Below are positions 6,996 to 16,339 of a stretch of DNA of 64,000 nt, piece after piece. Within the stretch, counting starts at the first letter, position 1. Each line of letters opens with the position of its first letter. A program made the translations under genes and the position numbers. The notes beneath the pieces are model-generated. The model ran no database searches, was not told the origin of the DNA, and saw only the letters and a program-made list of their open reading frames with translations. This DNA is from WHSW01 sp963781265. Lineage in GTDB: Bacteria > Actinomycetota > Thermoleophilia > Solirubrobacterales > 70-9. Location: assembly GCA_963781265.1 (NCBI GenBank), contig CAWAFH010000003.1, positions 253,030 to 317,029 of the forward strand, read 5' to 3'.

Positions 6996-8870
6996 ATGTG
7001 CGGAATCGTCGGCTATGTAGGGCAGCGTCCGTGCCGTGATCTGCTGATCGCGGGGCTCGAGAAGCTCGAGTACCGCGGCTACGACTCGGCCGGCATCTCG
7101 CTGCTCGCAGACGGCGAGATCGACACGGTGCGGGCGGTCGGCAACCTCGCCAACTTGCGCGCCGCCGTCGGCCTCGACGCCGACCACCCGGTTACCGAGG
7201 GCACCGGGACGGTCGCGGTCGCCGCGCCGCCGGCGACGATCGGCCTCGGGCACACGCGCTGGGCCACCCACGGCCGGGTCACCGAGGAGAACGCCCACCC
7301 GCACGGCGACTGCTCCGACAGCGTCCACATCGTCTTGAACGGGATCGTCGAGAACCACGCCGAGCTGCGGCGCGAGCTCACCGATCAGGGTCACGTCTTC
7401 AGCTCCGACACCGACGCCGAGATCGTCGCCCACCTGATCGAGAAGCACTACGACGGCGACTTCACCGCGGCCGTCCGCGACGCCTTCTCCGACCTGCGCG
7501 GCCACTACGCGTTCGTCGCGATGCACGCCGAGCATCCGGACACGCTGGTCGCGGCACGGCAGGAGTGCCCGCTCATCGTCGGGCTCGGCGAGGGCGAGAG
7601 CTTCGTGGCTTCTGCGATTCCCGCCTTTCTCGCCGAGACGCGGCACGTGCTCGGGCTCAAGAACGGCGAGATCGTCACGGTCACGCCCGAGGGCGCCTCG
7701 ATCACCGAGGTCGACGCGACCGTCGTCGAGCGCGACGTGGAGGAGGTCACCTGGGACGACGAGGCGGCCGAGAAGGGCGGCTATTCGACCTTCATGATGA
7801 AGGAGATCCACGAGCAGCCCGACGCGGTCGCCGAGACGATCGCCGACCGCCTGCCGGAGGTCGACCGGGTCGACCTCTCCGAGCTCGAGTTCCCCGACGA
7901 GCTGCCGCAGCGCCTGCGCCGCATCGTCATCGTGGCCTGCGGGACGTCCTACCACGCGGGCCTCGTCGGCCGCTACGCGATCGAGCAGTGGGCGCGCGTG
8001 CCGGTCGAGATGGACGTCGCCTCCGAGTACCGCTACCGCGACCCGGTGATCAACTCCGACGACCTGGTGATCGGCATCACCCAGTCGGGCGAGACCGCTG
8101 ACACGCTGGCGGCGATGCGGCTGGCGCGCGAGCGCGGCGCCTGCGTCCTCGCGGTCACGAACGTGATGGGCAGCCAGGCGACCCGCGACGCCGACACTGT
8201 CCTCTACACCCGGGCCGGGATCGAGATCGGGGTCGCCGCGACCAAGACCTTCGTCAGCCAGGTGGCGGCGATGTACGTGCTCGGGCTCTGGCTCGCCCAG
8301 GAGCGCGGGACGATGGACGCGGCCCGGCGCGCCGAGCTGATCGGCGAGCTGAAGTCGCTTCCGCACCTGATCCAGGACACGATCGTCTCGGTCGACCGGC
8401 GCGTGCGCGCGATCGCCCGCAGCCACGCCAACCAGCGCTTCTTCCTCTATCTCGGCCGCAACATCGGCCTCCCCGTCTGCCTCGAGGGGGCGCTCAAGCT
8501 GAAGGAGATCTCCTACATCCCGACCGACGCCTACGCCGCCGGCGAGATGAAGCACGGTCCGATCGCCCTGCTCGACGAGGACACCCCGGTGGTCGCCGTG
8601 GCGACGGACAGCCCGGTGCTCGAAAAGGTGCTCTCCAACGTCGCCGAGGTCCGCGCCCGCGGCGCCGACGTGATCGCGGTCGCCACCGAGGGCGGCAAGC
8701 AGGTCTCCGAGGCGGCCGACCAGACGATCCTGATCCCGCGCACCGACTGGCTGCTGCAGCCGATCCTCGCGATCGTGCCGCTCCAGCTGCTCGCGTACTA
8801 CATCGCCAGGCTCAACGGCCTGAACGTCGATCAGCCGCGAAACCTGGCGAAAACGGTCACCGTCGAGTAG
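6996..8870 (+). CDS. glmS: Glutamine-fructose-6-phosphate aminotransferase (isomerizing)
   Basis: A 624-residue enzyme making glucosamine-6-phosphate from fructose-6-phosphate and glutamine. Cys2 of MCGIVGYVG becomes the N-terminal nucleophile of the class II amidotransferase domain; HTRWATHG and the GDCS/LNGIVEN region follow. Two SIS domains come next (CGTSYHAG, TQSGETADT). The tail DQPRNLAKTVTVE is the family's conserved end. It lies directly downstream of glmM, providing that enzyme's substrate. A 20-residue insert near residues 55-75 (Ala/Pro/Gly-rich) accounts for it being slightly longer than usual. Confidence 0.98.
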   Translation: MCGIVGYVGQRPCRDLLIAGLEKLEYRGYDSAGISLLADGEIDTVRAVGNLANLRAAVGLDADHPVTEGTGTVAVAAPPATIGLGHTRWATHGRVTEENAHPHGDCSDSVHIVLNGIVENHAELRRELTDQGHVFSSDTDAEIVAHLIEKHYDGDFTAAVRDAFSDLRGHYAFVAMHAEHPDTLVAARQECPLIVGLGEGESFVASAIPAFLAETRHVLGLKNGEIVTVTPEGASITEVDATVVERDVEEVTWDDEAAEKGGYSTFMMKEIHEQPDAVAETIADRLPEVDRVDLSELEFPDELPQRLRRIVIVACGTSYHAGLVGRYAIEQWARVPVEMDVASEYRYRDPVINSDDLVIGITQSGETADTLAAMRLARERGACVLAVTNVMGSQATRDADTVLYTRAGIEIGVAATKTFVSQVAAMYVLGLWLAQERGTMDAARRAELIGELKSLPHLIQDTIVSVDRRVRAIARSHANQRFFLYLGRNIGLPVCLEGALKLKEISYIPTDAYAAGEMKHGPIALLDEDTPVVAVATDSPVLEKVLSNVAEVRARGADVIAVATEGGKQVSEAADQTILIPRTDWLLQPILAIVPLQLLAYYIARLNGLNVDQPRNLAKTVTVE

Positions 8871-8973
8871 CCGTGTCGCGCTCGCGCCTCGTCCGGCCGG
8901 CGACGGCGCGCGGGCCCGTTCGCGGGTTCACCTCAGCCTCCCCGGGGTCCGCGGGGACGCGGAACCCGCTCGC

Positions 8974-8979
8974 TAGAGT
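8974..8979 (+). promoter_or_regulatory. -10-like TAGAGT before DUF3352 lipoprotein gene
   Basis: TAnnnT hexamer 7 nt before TTG 8987; it overlaps the alternative GTG 8978, which favours the TTG. Confidence 0.4.
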
Positions 8980-8986
8980 GCCGCCC

Positions 8987-10543
8987 TTGCTCGGAGCCCG
9001 CCGACACCGTCTGCTCGCGATCCTGCCGGTGATCGCCGCCCTGATCGGCGGCTGCGGGAGCGACGACTCGAGCTCCGCCGGCCTCGCCTCGCTGGCTCCT
9101 CCGGATGCGCCGCTGTTCGTCCAGGGTGTGATCAGGCCCGCCGGCGACCAGGAGGAGGCGATCGACTCGTTTGCCGAGCGGGTCGGCCAGGTCGACGATC
9201 CGGCCGCCGACGCGGTCGCAGCGGTCGACGAGTTGTTCGCCTCAAACGGGGTCGACATCAACTTCGCGGATGACATCGAGCCATGGCTCGGCGAGCACGG
9301 GGCGGCCTTCGTGAGCTCGTTCAAGCCGCGGGCGTCCGGCACGCCGGACTTCGCGGCGATGGTCGAGGTCACCGACGCCGACGCCGCCCGCTCGTTCCTG
9401 CAGCGGGTGCTCGACCAGGACCCGGCGCCCGACCAGAAGCGGACCTATCGGGACACCCAGTACTTCAGCTCCGGCGGCGGCTTCGCGGCAGGGGTGATCA
9501 ACGACCAGGCGCTCGTGATCGGCACCGAGACGGCGTTCAAGGTCGCCGTCGACTCCGCCGCGGGCGAGTCCCTGAGCGAGAGCGAGGAGTACACGGACCG
9601 GGTGGACGTGCTCCCGGACGGCGCGCTCGTGACCGCCTTCTTCGAGCCCGCGTCGACGATCGAGGCGGCGATCGCCTCGGAGGGGCTCGACCCGGCGCAG
9701 GCGCAGGCGCTCGAGCCGCTGCTCGGCGGGCCGCTCTCCCAGCCGGTGGCCGCATCGTTGAGCGCGACGCCGGACGCCGCCAGCCTCGACATCGCCGCGA
9801 TGGTCGACTCCGGGTCGTCGCTGAGCACCGAGTCGTCGCTGCTCACCGGTCTGCCAGGGGGGTCGTGGTTCGCGATCGCCGTCCCCGACCTCGGCGAGAC
9901 CCTCGGGCGCAGCCTCGATCAGCTCTCGTCGAGCGGGCTGCCGGGCGCCGGGCAGCTGCAGCGCCGGCTCCACGCCGCGACCGGGCTCGACGTCGGCGAC
10001 GACGTGTTCAGCTGGCTCGGCGATGCCGCGGCCTTCGTCCAGGGCACCGGCGTCCCCGGCTTCAGCGCCGGCCTGATCGCGCAGACCTCCGACCCGGAGG
10101 CTCCACGCGCCTTGCTCGAGGTCGGCCGCAGGCTCGCCGAGCGCGAGTCGGGCCTGAGCTCCAGCGGCCCGCCCGAGGGCGCCGATTACGGGTTCTCCAT
10201 CGGCATCCCGGGGGTCGGCGGGGGCGCCGAGGCGGGCGTGGTCGGCGACGAACTGGTCGCGGTGATCGGCGCGACCGCGAGTCAGGCGCTCGAGCCGGAC
10301 GAGACGCTGGGCGACGACGAGGACTTTCAGGACGCGATCGACCGGCTCGGCGACGACTACGCGCCCAGCCTCTACGTCGACCTGCCCTCGTTCTTCACGG
10401 TCGCCGAGGCGGGTTCGGACGGCGACGTCGACTACGAGGCGCTGCGCCCCTACCTGGAGGCGTTCGCGACCGTGGTCGCGGGCAGCAACGTCGACGGCGA
10501 GCTGGCCCATTCCAGGCTCACCGTCTCGCTCGCGTCCGGGTAG
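8987..10543 (+). CDS. DUF3352-type lipoprotein
   Basis: A 518-residue predicted lipoprotein: signal peptide with hydrophobic core AILPVIAAL and lipobox ending at GGCGSDD, then a Ser-rich linker and a long acidic extracytoplasmic region. The alternating segments with TDADAARSFL, DQALVIGTE and FSWLGD resemble DUF3352 proteins, whose function is unknown. The start is uncertain: TTG 8987 suits the promoter pattern, GTG 8978 is possible, and an earlier GTG at 8873 would add an unlikely basic N-terminus. It sits between glmS and acpS, so a role in envelope maintenance is plausible but unproven. Confidence 0.7.
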   Translation: MLGARRHRLLAILPVIAALIGGCGSDDSSSAGLASLAPPDAPLFVQGVIRPAGDQEEAIDSFAERVGQVDDPAADAVAAVDELFASNGVDINFADDIEPWLGEHGAAFVSSFKPRASGTPDFAAMVEVTDADAARSFLQRVLDQDPAPDQKRTYRDTQYFSSGGGFAAGVINDQALVIGTETAFKVAVDSAAGESLSESEEYTDRVDVLPDGALVTAFFEPASTIEAAIASEGLDPAQAQALEPLLGGPLSQPVAASLSATPDAASLDIAAMVDSGSSLSTESSLLTGLPGGSWFAIAVPDLGETLGRSLDQLSSSGLPGAGQLQRRLHAATGLDVGDDVFSWLGDAAAFVQGTGVPGFSAGLIAQTSDPEAPRALLEVGRRLAERESGLSSSGPPEGADYGFSIGIPGVGGGAEAGVVGDELVAVIGATASQALEPDETLGDDEDFQDAIDRLGDDYAPSLYVDLPSFFTVAEAGSDGDVDYEALRPYLEAFATVVAGSNVDGELAHSRLTVSLASG

Positions 10544-10546
10544 GTT
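10541..10546 (+). promoter_or_regulatory. -10-like TAGGTT before acpS
   Basis: Hexamer 6 nt before GTG 10553; its TAG is also the stop codon of the upstream lipoprotein gene. Confidence 0.4.
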
Positions 10547-10552
10547 GAGGCC

Positions 10553-10927
10553 GTGCAGCCGCCACCGGGCATCGGCCTCGACCTGATCGAAATCGAGCGG
10601 CTCGAACGGGCGCTCGAGCGCCGCCCATCGTTGGCCGCGCGCGTGTTCACCGACGGCGAGCGCGAGTACGCGAGCCGCCACGGGCGTCCGGGGCGCCACC
10701 TCGCGGCTCGCTTCGCCGCCAAGGAGGCGGCCCTGAAGGCGCTGGGCCTCGGTGGCCTGCGGCTGCACGAGGTCGAGGTCGAGGGTGGGGGAGACCGCCC
10801 GCCGCGCCTCGTCCTGCACGGCGAGGCCGCCGCGCGCGCCGCGAGCGAGGGGATCTCGCTGGCCGTCTCGCTGACCCACTCGCGCGAGTTCGCCGCCGCG
10901 GTGGTCGTCCGCGAGCCCGCTGCCTGA
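10553..10927 (+). CDS. acpS: Holo-[acyl-carrier-protein] synthase
   Basis: A 124-residue phosphopantetheinyl transferase that moves 4'-phosphopantetheine from CoA to acyl carrier protein. Signature residues are visible: GIGLDLIEI (metal-binding Asp) near the N-terminus, the FAAKEAALKAL motif with the catalytic Lys/Glu region, and VSLTHSREFAAAVV at the C-terminus. The length is normal for the AcpS-type trimeric family. GTG start. nnr follows after 36 nt; acpS-nnr-alr order is common in actinobacteria. Confidence 0.95.
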   Translation: MQPPPGIGLDLIEIERLERALERRPSLAARVFTDGEREYASRHGRPGRHLAARFAAKEAALKALGLGGLRLHEVEVEGGGDRPPRLVLHGEAAARAASEGISLAVSLTHSREFAAAVVVREPAA

Positions 10928-10950
10928 TCCAGTCCGCGCGCCGGCGCGGG

Positions 10951-10956
10951 TACGCT
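10951..10956 (+). promoter_or_regulatory. -10-like TACGCT before nnr
   Basis: Hexamer 7 nt before the nnr ATG at 10964. Confidence 0.45.
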
Positions 10957-10963
10957 GCGGCCG

Positions 10964-12493
10964 ATGGAGCGTTGGCTCGAGCCGCTTTACGACGCCGAAG
11001 CGATGCGGGCCGTCGACTCGTGGGCGATCGAGGGGGCGGGGGTCCCGTCGCTGGAGCTGATGGAGACCGCCGGCCGGGCGCTCGCCGAGGTGGCCGAGCG
11101 CCACGCGACCGGCGGGCCGGTCCGCGTCGTCTGCGGCAAGGGAAACAACGGCGGCGACGGGCTCGTCGCCGCCCGCCACCTCGCCGGCGCCGGGCACGAG
11201 GTGGAGGTGCTGCTGCTCTGGCCGGCCGCCGAGCTGTCGCCCGACGCGACCGCGAATCTCGACCGCTTCGACGGTGAGGTGCGCGAGCTCGCCGTGGGTG
11301 AGGCGGAGGCCGCGCTGGCCGGTTCGGGGGTTGTGATCGACGCGATCTTCGGCACCGGCTTCAGCGGCGCGCCGCGCGACCCCGCCGCCGCCGCGATCGC
11401 CGCGGTCAACGAATGCGGGGCCCCCGTGGTCGCCGCGGACATCGCCTCCGGCGTCGACGCCTCGACCGGCGAGGTCGAGGGCGCGGCGATCGGCGCCGCG
11501 GCGACGGTCAGCTTTCACGCCGCGAAGCTCGGACACTGGATTGCGCCGGGCAAGCGCCACACGGGCGAGCTCGAGGTGGCGCCGATCGGGATCCCGGACG
11601 GTGCGCCCGACCGGCCCAGCGGTGGCCTCATCCGCACCTCGGTGCTCGGTCTGCTGGCCGGCCGCGGACCGGACTCGACCAAGTTCACCTCCGGGCAGGT
11701 GCTCGTCGCCGGTGGGTCACGCGGGCTGACGGGCGCCCCCTGCATGGCCTCCACCGCGGCCACCCGGGCCGGGGCGGGCTACGCGACCGTCGCCGTTCCG
11801 GCGGAGCTCGAGCCCATCTTCGAGGCGAAGCTGACCGAGGTGATGTCGGTCGCCTGCCCGAGCGAAGACGGCGGCTTCAGCGCCGCGGCCGCCGACCCGA
11901 TCACAGCCGCCGCGGAGCGCGCGGCGGCGGTCGTGCTGGGCCCCGGGATCGGCCGCGCGGCGCCGGTCGCCGAGCTGGTCGCCGCGCTGCTTCCCCGGAT
12001 CGAGGCGCCGCTCGTCCTCGACGCCGACGGCCTCAACGCCATCGCCGGGCGGCTCGAGCTGATCGCTGCCCGCACGGCGCCGACCGTCCTCACCCCGCAC
12101 GCCGGGGAGCTCGCCCGGCTGCTGGGCCTCGAGTCGGCGGAGGTCAACGCTCGGCGGCTCGAGCTGGCGCGCGAGGCGGCGAGGCAGGCCGACGCGATCG
12201 TCGTGCTCAAGGGCGACGACACGATCGTCGCCGCGCCCGGCGAGGTGCCGATCGTCAACGGCCTCGCCAGCCCGGCGCTGGCGACGGCGGGCACCGGCGA
12301 CGTCCTCAGCGGCATGATCGCGGCGCTGCTCGCTCGCGGGCTCGAGGCGCGCGCCGCCGCCGCCGCGGCCGTCCATGCCCACACCCGCGCCGGCCGCCTC
12401 GCCGCCGCCGCGATCGGCGCACCCGAGTCGGTGATCGCCACCGACGTCATCGAGTCGATCGCCGCCGCCCTTCGCCCCGGGGTCGACGCTTGA
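10964..12493 (+). CDS. nnr: Bifunctional NAD(P)H-hydrate repair enzyme (epimerase/ADP-dependent dehydratase)
   Basis: A 509-residue fusion repairing hydrated NAD(P)H. Residues 1 to about 220 form the YjeF_N epimerase domain, with GKGNNGGDGLVAARHL and the IDAIFGTGFSG loop. Residues from about 230 form the ribokinase-like dehydratase, with VLDADGLNAI, TPHAGELARL and the catalytic GTGDVLSGMIAALL loop. It overlaps alr by four bases (TTGA), so nnr, alr and the nucleotidyltransferase gene are translationally coupled. Confidence 0.95.
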   Translation: MERWLEPLYDAEAMRAVDSWAIEGAGVPSLELMETAGRALAEVAERHATGGPVRVVCGKGNNGGDGLVAARHLAGAGHEVEVLLLWPAAELSPDATANLDRFDGEVRELAVGEAEAALAGSGVVIDAIFGTGFSGAPRDPAAAAIAAVNECGAPVVAADIASGVDASTGEVEGAAIGAAATVSFHAAKLGHWIAPGKRHTGELEVAPIGIPDGAPDRPSGGLIRTSVLGLLAGRGPDSTKFTSGQVLVAGGSRGLTGAPCMASTAATRAGAGYATVAVPAELEPIFEAKLTEVMSVACPSEDGGFSAAAADPITAAAERAAAVVLGPGIGRAAPVAELVAALLPRIEAPLVLDADGLNAIAGRLELIAARTAPTVLTPHAGELARLLGLESAEVNARRLELAREAARQADAIVVLKGDDTIVAAPGEVPIVNGLASPALATAGTGDVLSGMIAALLARGLEARAAAAAAVHAHTRAGRLAAAAIGAPESVIATDVIESIAAALRPGVDA

Positions 12494-13605
12494 GGGCTCG
12501 GGCCGTGATCGATGCCGCCGCGATCGAGCGCAACTGCCGGCGACTGGGCGCCGAGCTCGGTCCCGAGACGGCGCTGTGCGCGGTGGTCAAGGCCGACGGT
12601 TACGGGCACGGCGCTGTTCCGGCCGCCGCGGCGGCCCTCGCGGGCGGCGCCTCCTGGCTCGCCGTCGCCGCCGCGGCAGAGGTGGTGGAGCTGCGCGGCG
12701 AGCTGGCGGAGCGCGCCCGGCTGCTGGTGCTCGGCGCGATGGCCCCCGCCGAGCTCGACCTGGCGCTCGGGGCGGGCGCCGACCTCGCCGTGTGGCGCGC
12801 CGGCTTTCTGGACCTGGTCGCGGCGCGCGGCCGCGAGCTGGGCGTCCGCCCCCAGGTGCACGTCAAGTACGACAGCGGCATGGGGCGGCTCGGCGAGCGG
12901 GATCCCGACGTGGTCGCCGAGCTGGCGCGAGCCGCGGCGGCGAGCCCCGACGTCGACCTCGTCGGCTTCTGGACCCATTTCGCGACGGCCGACGAGGACG
13001 ACGCCGGGTTCCTCGAGCGGCAGCTCGACCGCTTCCTCGAGGTCGCGTCGCCGCTGCGCGACGAGCTCGGCGTGATGCTGCACGCGGCCAACAGCGCCGC
13101 GACGCTGCGCGAGCCGCGCGCCCACCTCGACATGGTCCGCTGCGGGGTGGCGATCTACGGGCTCGACCCGTTCGGCGTCGACCCCGCCGCGCGCGGGCTG
13201 GAGCCGGCGCTCGAGCTGCGCTCCTACGTCGCGGACGTCAAGCGCTTCGAGCCCGGCGATTCGGCCGGCTACGGGCGCACCTGGACCGCGACCCGGCCGA
13301 CCTCGGTCGGGGTGCTGCCGATCGGGTACGGCGACGGGGTCCGCCGAGCGCTGTCCAACGACGCGGACGTGCTGATCGGCGGCCGCCGCTATCCGCTCGT
13401 CGGCACCGTGTCGATGGACAACATGACCGTCGATCTCGGCCCCGATCCCGAGGTCGAGCCGGGCGCAGAGGCCGTTCTGATCGGCGTCCAGGGCGGCGAG
13501 CGGGTCCTCGCCGAGGAACTCGCCGAGCGCCTGGCGACGATCAACTACGAGATCACCTGCGGGATCTCGCCACGGGTCCCGCGCGAGCTCGCCGGCTCCC
13601 GATGA
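12490..13605 (+). CDS. alr: Alanine racemase
   Basis: A 371-residue PLP enzyme giving D-alanine for peptidoglycan. The PLP lysine lies in VVKADGYGHG near the N-terminus; the second catalytic base is the Tyr of DSAGYGRTW, and SMDNMTVDLG completes the dimer active site. I chose TTG 12490, which overlaps the nnr stop and gives the usual N-terminal length; GTG 12505 would remove five residues. The gene ends in an ATGA overlap with the next gene. Confidence 0.95.
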   Translation: MRARAVIDAAAIERNCRRLGAELGPETALCAVVKADGYGHGAVPAAAAALAGGASWLAVAAAAEVVELRGELAERARLLVLGAMAPAELDLALGAGADLAVWRAGFLDLVAARGRELGVRPQVHVKYDSGMGRLGERDPDVVAELARAAAASPDVDLVGFWTHFATADEDDAGFLERQLDRFLEVASPLRDELGVMLHAANSAATLREPRAHLDMVRCGVAIYGLDPFGVDPAARGLEPALELRSYVADVKRFEPGDSAGYGRTWTATRPTSVGVLPIGYGDGVRRALSNDADVLIGGRRYPLVGTVSMDNMTVDLGPDPEVEPGAEAVLIGVQGGERVLAEELAERLATINYEITCGISPRVPRELAGSR

Positions 13606-15047
13606 GCGCCGCCGCGCCGCAGCTGGACTCGCCCGCGGCGGCCGCGGCGCGGGTCGCGCTCGCGGACTGGCCGGGCGCCTGGGCGGTCGGCGGGGCGGTT
13701 CGCGACGCGCTGCTCGGCCGCCCCGTCGTCGACCTCGACCTCGTCGTCGCCGGGGACGAGCGCGACGCCGCACGCCGGATCGCGGCCGAAGCGGGCGGGC
13801 CGGCGTTTGAGCTGTCATCGGAATTCGGGACCTGGAGGGCGCTGGCCGGCGACCGCTCCTGGCACGTCGACGTCAGCCGCCTGCGCGGCGATTCGATCGA
13901 GGCCGACCTCGGCGAGCGCGACTTCACCATCAACGCGCTCGCGCTCGCGCTCACCGATCCGGCCGGGATCATCGATCCGCACGGCGGGGTCCCCGACCTC
14001 GAGGCGCGGCTCCTGCGTCCGGTGTCCGAGCGCTCCCTCGCCGACGACCCGCTGCGCATCCTGCGCTCGGCGCGACTCGGCGCCGAGCTCGGGTTCGAGC
14101 TCGACGCCGAGACCGTGCGCCTCGCCCGCGACTCCGCCTCGCGTGCCGCCGAGCCCGCGGGCGAGCGCCAGCTCGCCGAGCTGCGGCTGCTGCTTGCCGG
14201 CCCGGCGCCGCTGCGCGGGCTCGAGCTGCTCGACGAGCTCGGCGCCACCGCCGCGGTGCTGCCGGAGCTCGAGGGGCTGCGCGGCGTCGCGCAGAACCCG
14301 AATCACCACCTGGACGTCCACGGCCACACGCTCGAGGTGCTCGCCAACCTGCTCGAGGTCGAGTCCGACCTCGACCGATACGCGGGCGACGCGGCGATCG
14401 AGGTCCGGGCGTTGCTCGCCGAGCCGCTCGGGGACGAGCTCAGCCGCGGCGACGCGCTGCGCTTCGGCGCAGTCCTTCACGACTGCGGCAAACCCGCCAC
14501 CCGCGCCGAGCACGAGGGCGGCTTCGTCTCCTTCGTCGGCCACGACCGCGAGGGCGCGCGGATCGTGGCCACGGCGTGCGCGCGCCTGAAGACCAGCCGG
14601 GCGGTCTCGCGCCACCTGCAGGCGCTCACGCTGCACCACCTTCACCTCGGCTTCATGACCCACGAGCGGCCGCTGACCAGGGCGCGGCTCTACGACTACC
14701 TGAAGCTGACCGCCCCGGTCGCCGCCGACGTCACCCTGCTCACGGTCGCCGACCGGCTTGCCGCGCGGGGCACGGGCCCGACCGCGACACCGGAGATGAT
14801 CGAGGCCCACCTCGAGCTCGCCCGCGAGGTGCTGCCGGCGGCCCTGGCCTGGCACCGCGACGGCCCCCCGAAACCCCCGATCGCCGGTGATGAGCTGGCG
14901 GCAGCGGTCGGAATCGAGCCGGGGCCCGAGCTGGGCAGGCTCCTGGATGAGATCGAGCAGGCGGTGTTCGTCGGCGAGGTGGGGACTGCCGAGGACGCGA
15001 TTGAATTCGCGAAGCCGCTCGCCGCTCGCCGCTCGCCGCTCGAGTAG
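13602..15047 (+). CDS. CCA tRNA nucleotidyltransferase family protein with HD domain
   Basis: A 481-residue class II polymerase-beta-type nucleotidyltransferase, expected to add or repair the 3' CCA of tRNAs. AVGGAVRDALLGRPVVDLDLVV holds the GG and DxD catalytic motifs; RDFTINALAL and the DPLRILRSARL RNA-binding segments follow. A C-terminal HD domain is marked by FGAVLHDCGKP. Both tRNA genes in the window lack an encoded CCA, consistent with need for this enzyme. The last codons lie in a fourfold CCGCTCG heptamer repeat (15015-15042), so slippage there would alter only the C-terminus. Confidence 0.88.
   Translation: MSAAAPQLDSPAAAAARVALADWPGAWAVGGAVRDALLGRPVVDLDLVVAGDERDAARRIAAEAGGPAFELSSEFGTWRALAGDRSWHVDVSRLRGDSIEADLGERDFTINALALALTDPAGIIDPHGGVPDLEARLLRPVSERSLADDPLRILRSARLGAELGFELDAETVRLARDSASRAAEPAGERQLAELRLLLAGPAPLRGLELLDELGATAAVLPELEGLRGVAQNPNHHLDVHGHTLEVLANLLEVESDLDRYAGDAAIEVRALLAEPLGDELSRGDALRFGAVLHDCGKPATRAEHEGGFVSFVGHDREGARIVATACARLKTSRAVSRHLQALTLHHLHLGFMTHERPLTRARLYDYLKLTAPVAADVTLLTVADRLAARGTGPTATPEMIEAHLELAREVLPAALAWHRDGPPKPPIAGDELAAAVGIEPGPELGRLLDEIEQAVFVGEVGTAEDAIEFAKPLAARRSPLE
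15015..15042. repeat. Heptamer tandem repeat (CCGCTCG)4
   Basis: Four perfect CCGCTCG units at the 3' end of the nucleotidyltransferase gene. The same heptamer, in either orientation, forms arrays at 27107-27134, 37289-37309 and 49312-49346. Confidence 0.85.
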
Positions 15048-15091
15048 CTGTTCGAGCGCCGAGCGCCGAGCGGCGGTCGGCGGTTCCCCAA

Positions 15092-15097
15092 TACCCT
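15092..15097 (+). promoter_or_regulatory. -10-like TACCCT before HIT gene
   Basis: Hexamer 6 nt before the ATG at 15104. Confidence 0.45.
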
Positions 15098-15103
15098 CCC
15101 GCC

Positions 15104-15535
15104 ATGCCAGAGCACGCCGGCGCCAACTGCATCTTCTGCGCGATCGTCGGCGGCGACGCGCCCGCCGAGATCGTCGATTCCGACGAGCACACGATCGCCT
15201 TCATGGACATCAACCCGGCCGTGCCGGGGCACGCTCTGGTGATCCCGCGCCGCCACTCGCCGGACCTGCTGGAGATCTCCCCGGATGACCTCGAGCACAC
15301 GATCGTCGCGGCCAAGCGCCTCGCCGAGCGGCTGCGCGACACGCTGCACCCGGAGGGCTTCAACGTGATCAACGCCTGCGGCGCCGCCGCCTGGCAGACC
15401 GTGTTCCATTTCCACCTGCACGTCGTGCCGCGCCGCGCCGATGACCCGCTCGAGCTCCCCTGGGTGCCGAGCCCGGGCGACCCCGGCGAGATCAGCGCGA
15501 CCGCCAGGAGAATCAGAGGAGACAGCGATGAGTGA
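15104..15535 (+). CDS. HIT family nucleotide hydrolase/transferase
   Basis: A 143-residue histidine-triad protein of the HinT type, acting on nucleoside phosphoramidates or similar. CIFCAIVGGDAPAE at the N-terminus, with a CxxC typical of zinc-binding HinT forms, and the catalytic triad HFHLHVVPR are both present. It overlaps the enoyl-CoA hydratase gene by 8 nt. The biological substrate is unknown. Confidence 0.92.
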   Translation: MPEHAGANCIFCAIVGGDAPAEIVDSDEHTIAFMDINPAVPGHALVIPRRHSPDLLEISPDDLEHTIVAAKRLAERLRDTLHPEGFNVINACGAAAWQTVFHFHLHVVPRRADDPLELPWVPSPGDPGEISATARRIRGDSDE

Positions 15536-16319
15536 GCCGACGATCAAGCTCGAGCGCGACGGTGCGGTGGCGAAGGTGGTGCTCTGCAACCCGCCGCTCA
15601 ACCTGTTCACCGACAACGCCTTCAACGAGCTGATGGACTGCCTCGACCAGGTCGAGGGCTCCGACGCCCGGGCGCTGGTCTGGTGCGCCGAGGGCGACAT
15701 CTTCACCGGCGGCGTCGACGTGCACGCCTTCCAGGCGATCGTCGACGCCGACTCGCCCGAGGCGGCGAGCGGGATGGCCGGGCCGCTGATCGAGGGCGTG
15801 CAGCGGCTGGAGGCGCTCGAGATCCCGACGATCGCCCTGGTCCACGGGCTCTGCCTCACCGCCGGGCTCGAGGTCGCGCTCGGCTGCGACATCTTCTGGG
15901 CCGAGGAGTCGTCGAAGTTCGGCCTCGTCGAGGCGGTCGTGGGGCTGACGCCGGGCGCCGGCGGGACGCAGCGGATGGCCGAGCGCGCCGGCCCGGGCCG
16001 GGCGCGCGAGTTCGTGATGACGGGCGGCCTCTACGACGCCGGGACGCTGGAGCGCTGGGGGGTCATCAACCGGGTCGTCCCCGACGGCACCGTGCACGAG
16101 AAGGGGCTGCGGTTCGCGGCGCGCCTGGCGGCCGGTCCGACGAAGGCCCACGCCGCGACGAAGCGGATCGTCCGCGCGTTCAGCGACGGCGGGATCGAGC
16201 GCGCCGACGCCGTCACCCCCGGCCAGTTCGCCGAGCTTTTCAAGAGCGAGGACCTGCAGGGCGCGGTGCGCTCGTTCCTTGCAGACGGGCCTGGGAAAGC
16301 CAAGTTCGAGGGCAAGTAG
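15528..16319 (+). CDS. Enoyl-CoA hydratase/isomerase family protein
   Basis: A 263-residue crotonase-fold protein. The oxyanion-hole segments are recognisable: FTGGVDVHAF in the first half and a GLCLTAGLEVALGCD region, with the Glu-bearing VVGLTPGAGGTQRM after it. The catalytic specificity cannot be read from sequence. ATG 15528 is preceded by an AGAGGAGA ribosome site and overlaps the HIT gene, so the pair is translationally linked. A separate fatty-acid oxidation cluster with another hydratase lies at 42804-48198. Confidence 0.88.
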   Translation: MSEPTIKLERDGAVAKVVLCNPPLNLFTDNAFNELMDCLDQVEGSDARALVWCAEGDIFTGGVDVHAFQAIVDADSPEAASGMAGPLIEGVQRLEALEIPTIALVHGLCLTAGLEVALGCDIFWAEESSKFGLVEAVVGLTPGAGGTQRMAERAGPGRAREFVMTGGLYDAGTLERWGVINRVVPDGTVHEKGLRFAARLAAGPTKAHAATKRIVRAFSDGGIERADAVTPGQFAELFKSEDLQGAVRSFLADGPGKAKFEGK

Positions 16320-16323
16320 CCGC

Positions 16324-16329
16324 TACCCT
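16324..16329 (+). promoter_or_regulatory. -10-like TACCCT before infA
   Basis: Hexamer 10 nt before the infA ATG at 16340. Confidence 0.45.
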
Positions 16330-16339
16330 CACCCGGCGC

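Noticed and set aside
5595..8555. Nearly 1000-codon minus-strand open frame opposite glmM and glmS
   Set aside because: Composition is a shadow of the two well-identified genes; no domain is visible.
9242..11560. Long minus-strand open frame opposite the DUF3352, acpS and nnr genes
   Set aside because: Same shadow effect; breaks at no gene boundary of its own and lacks start context.
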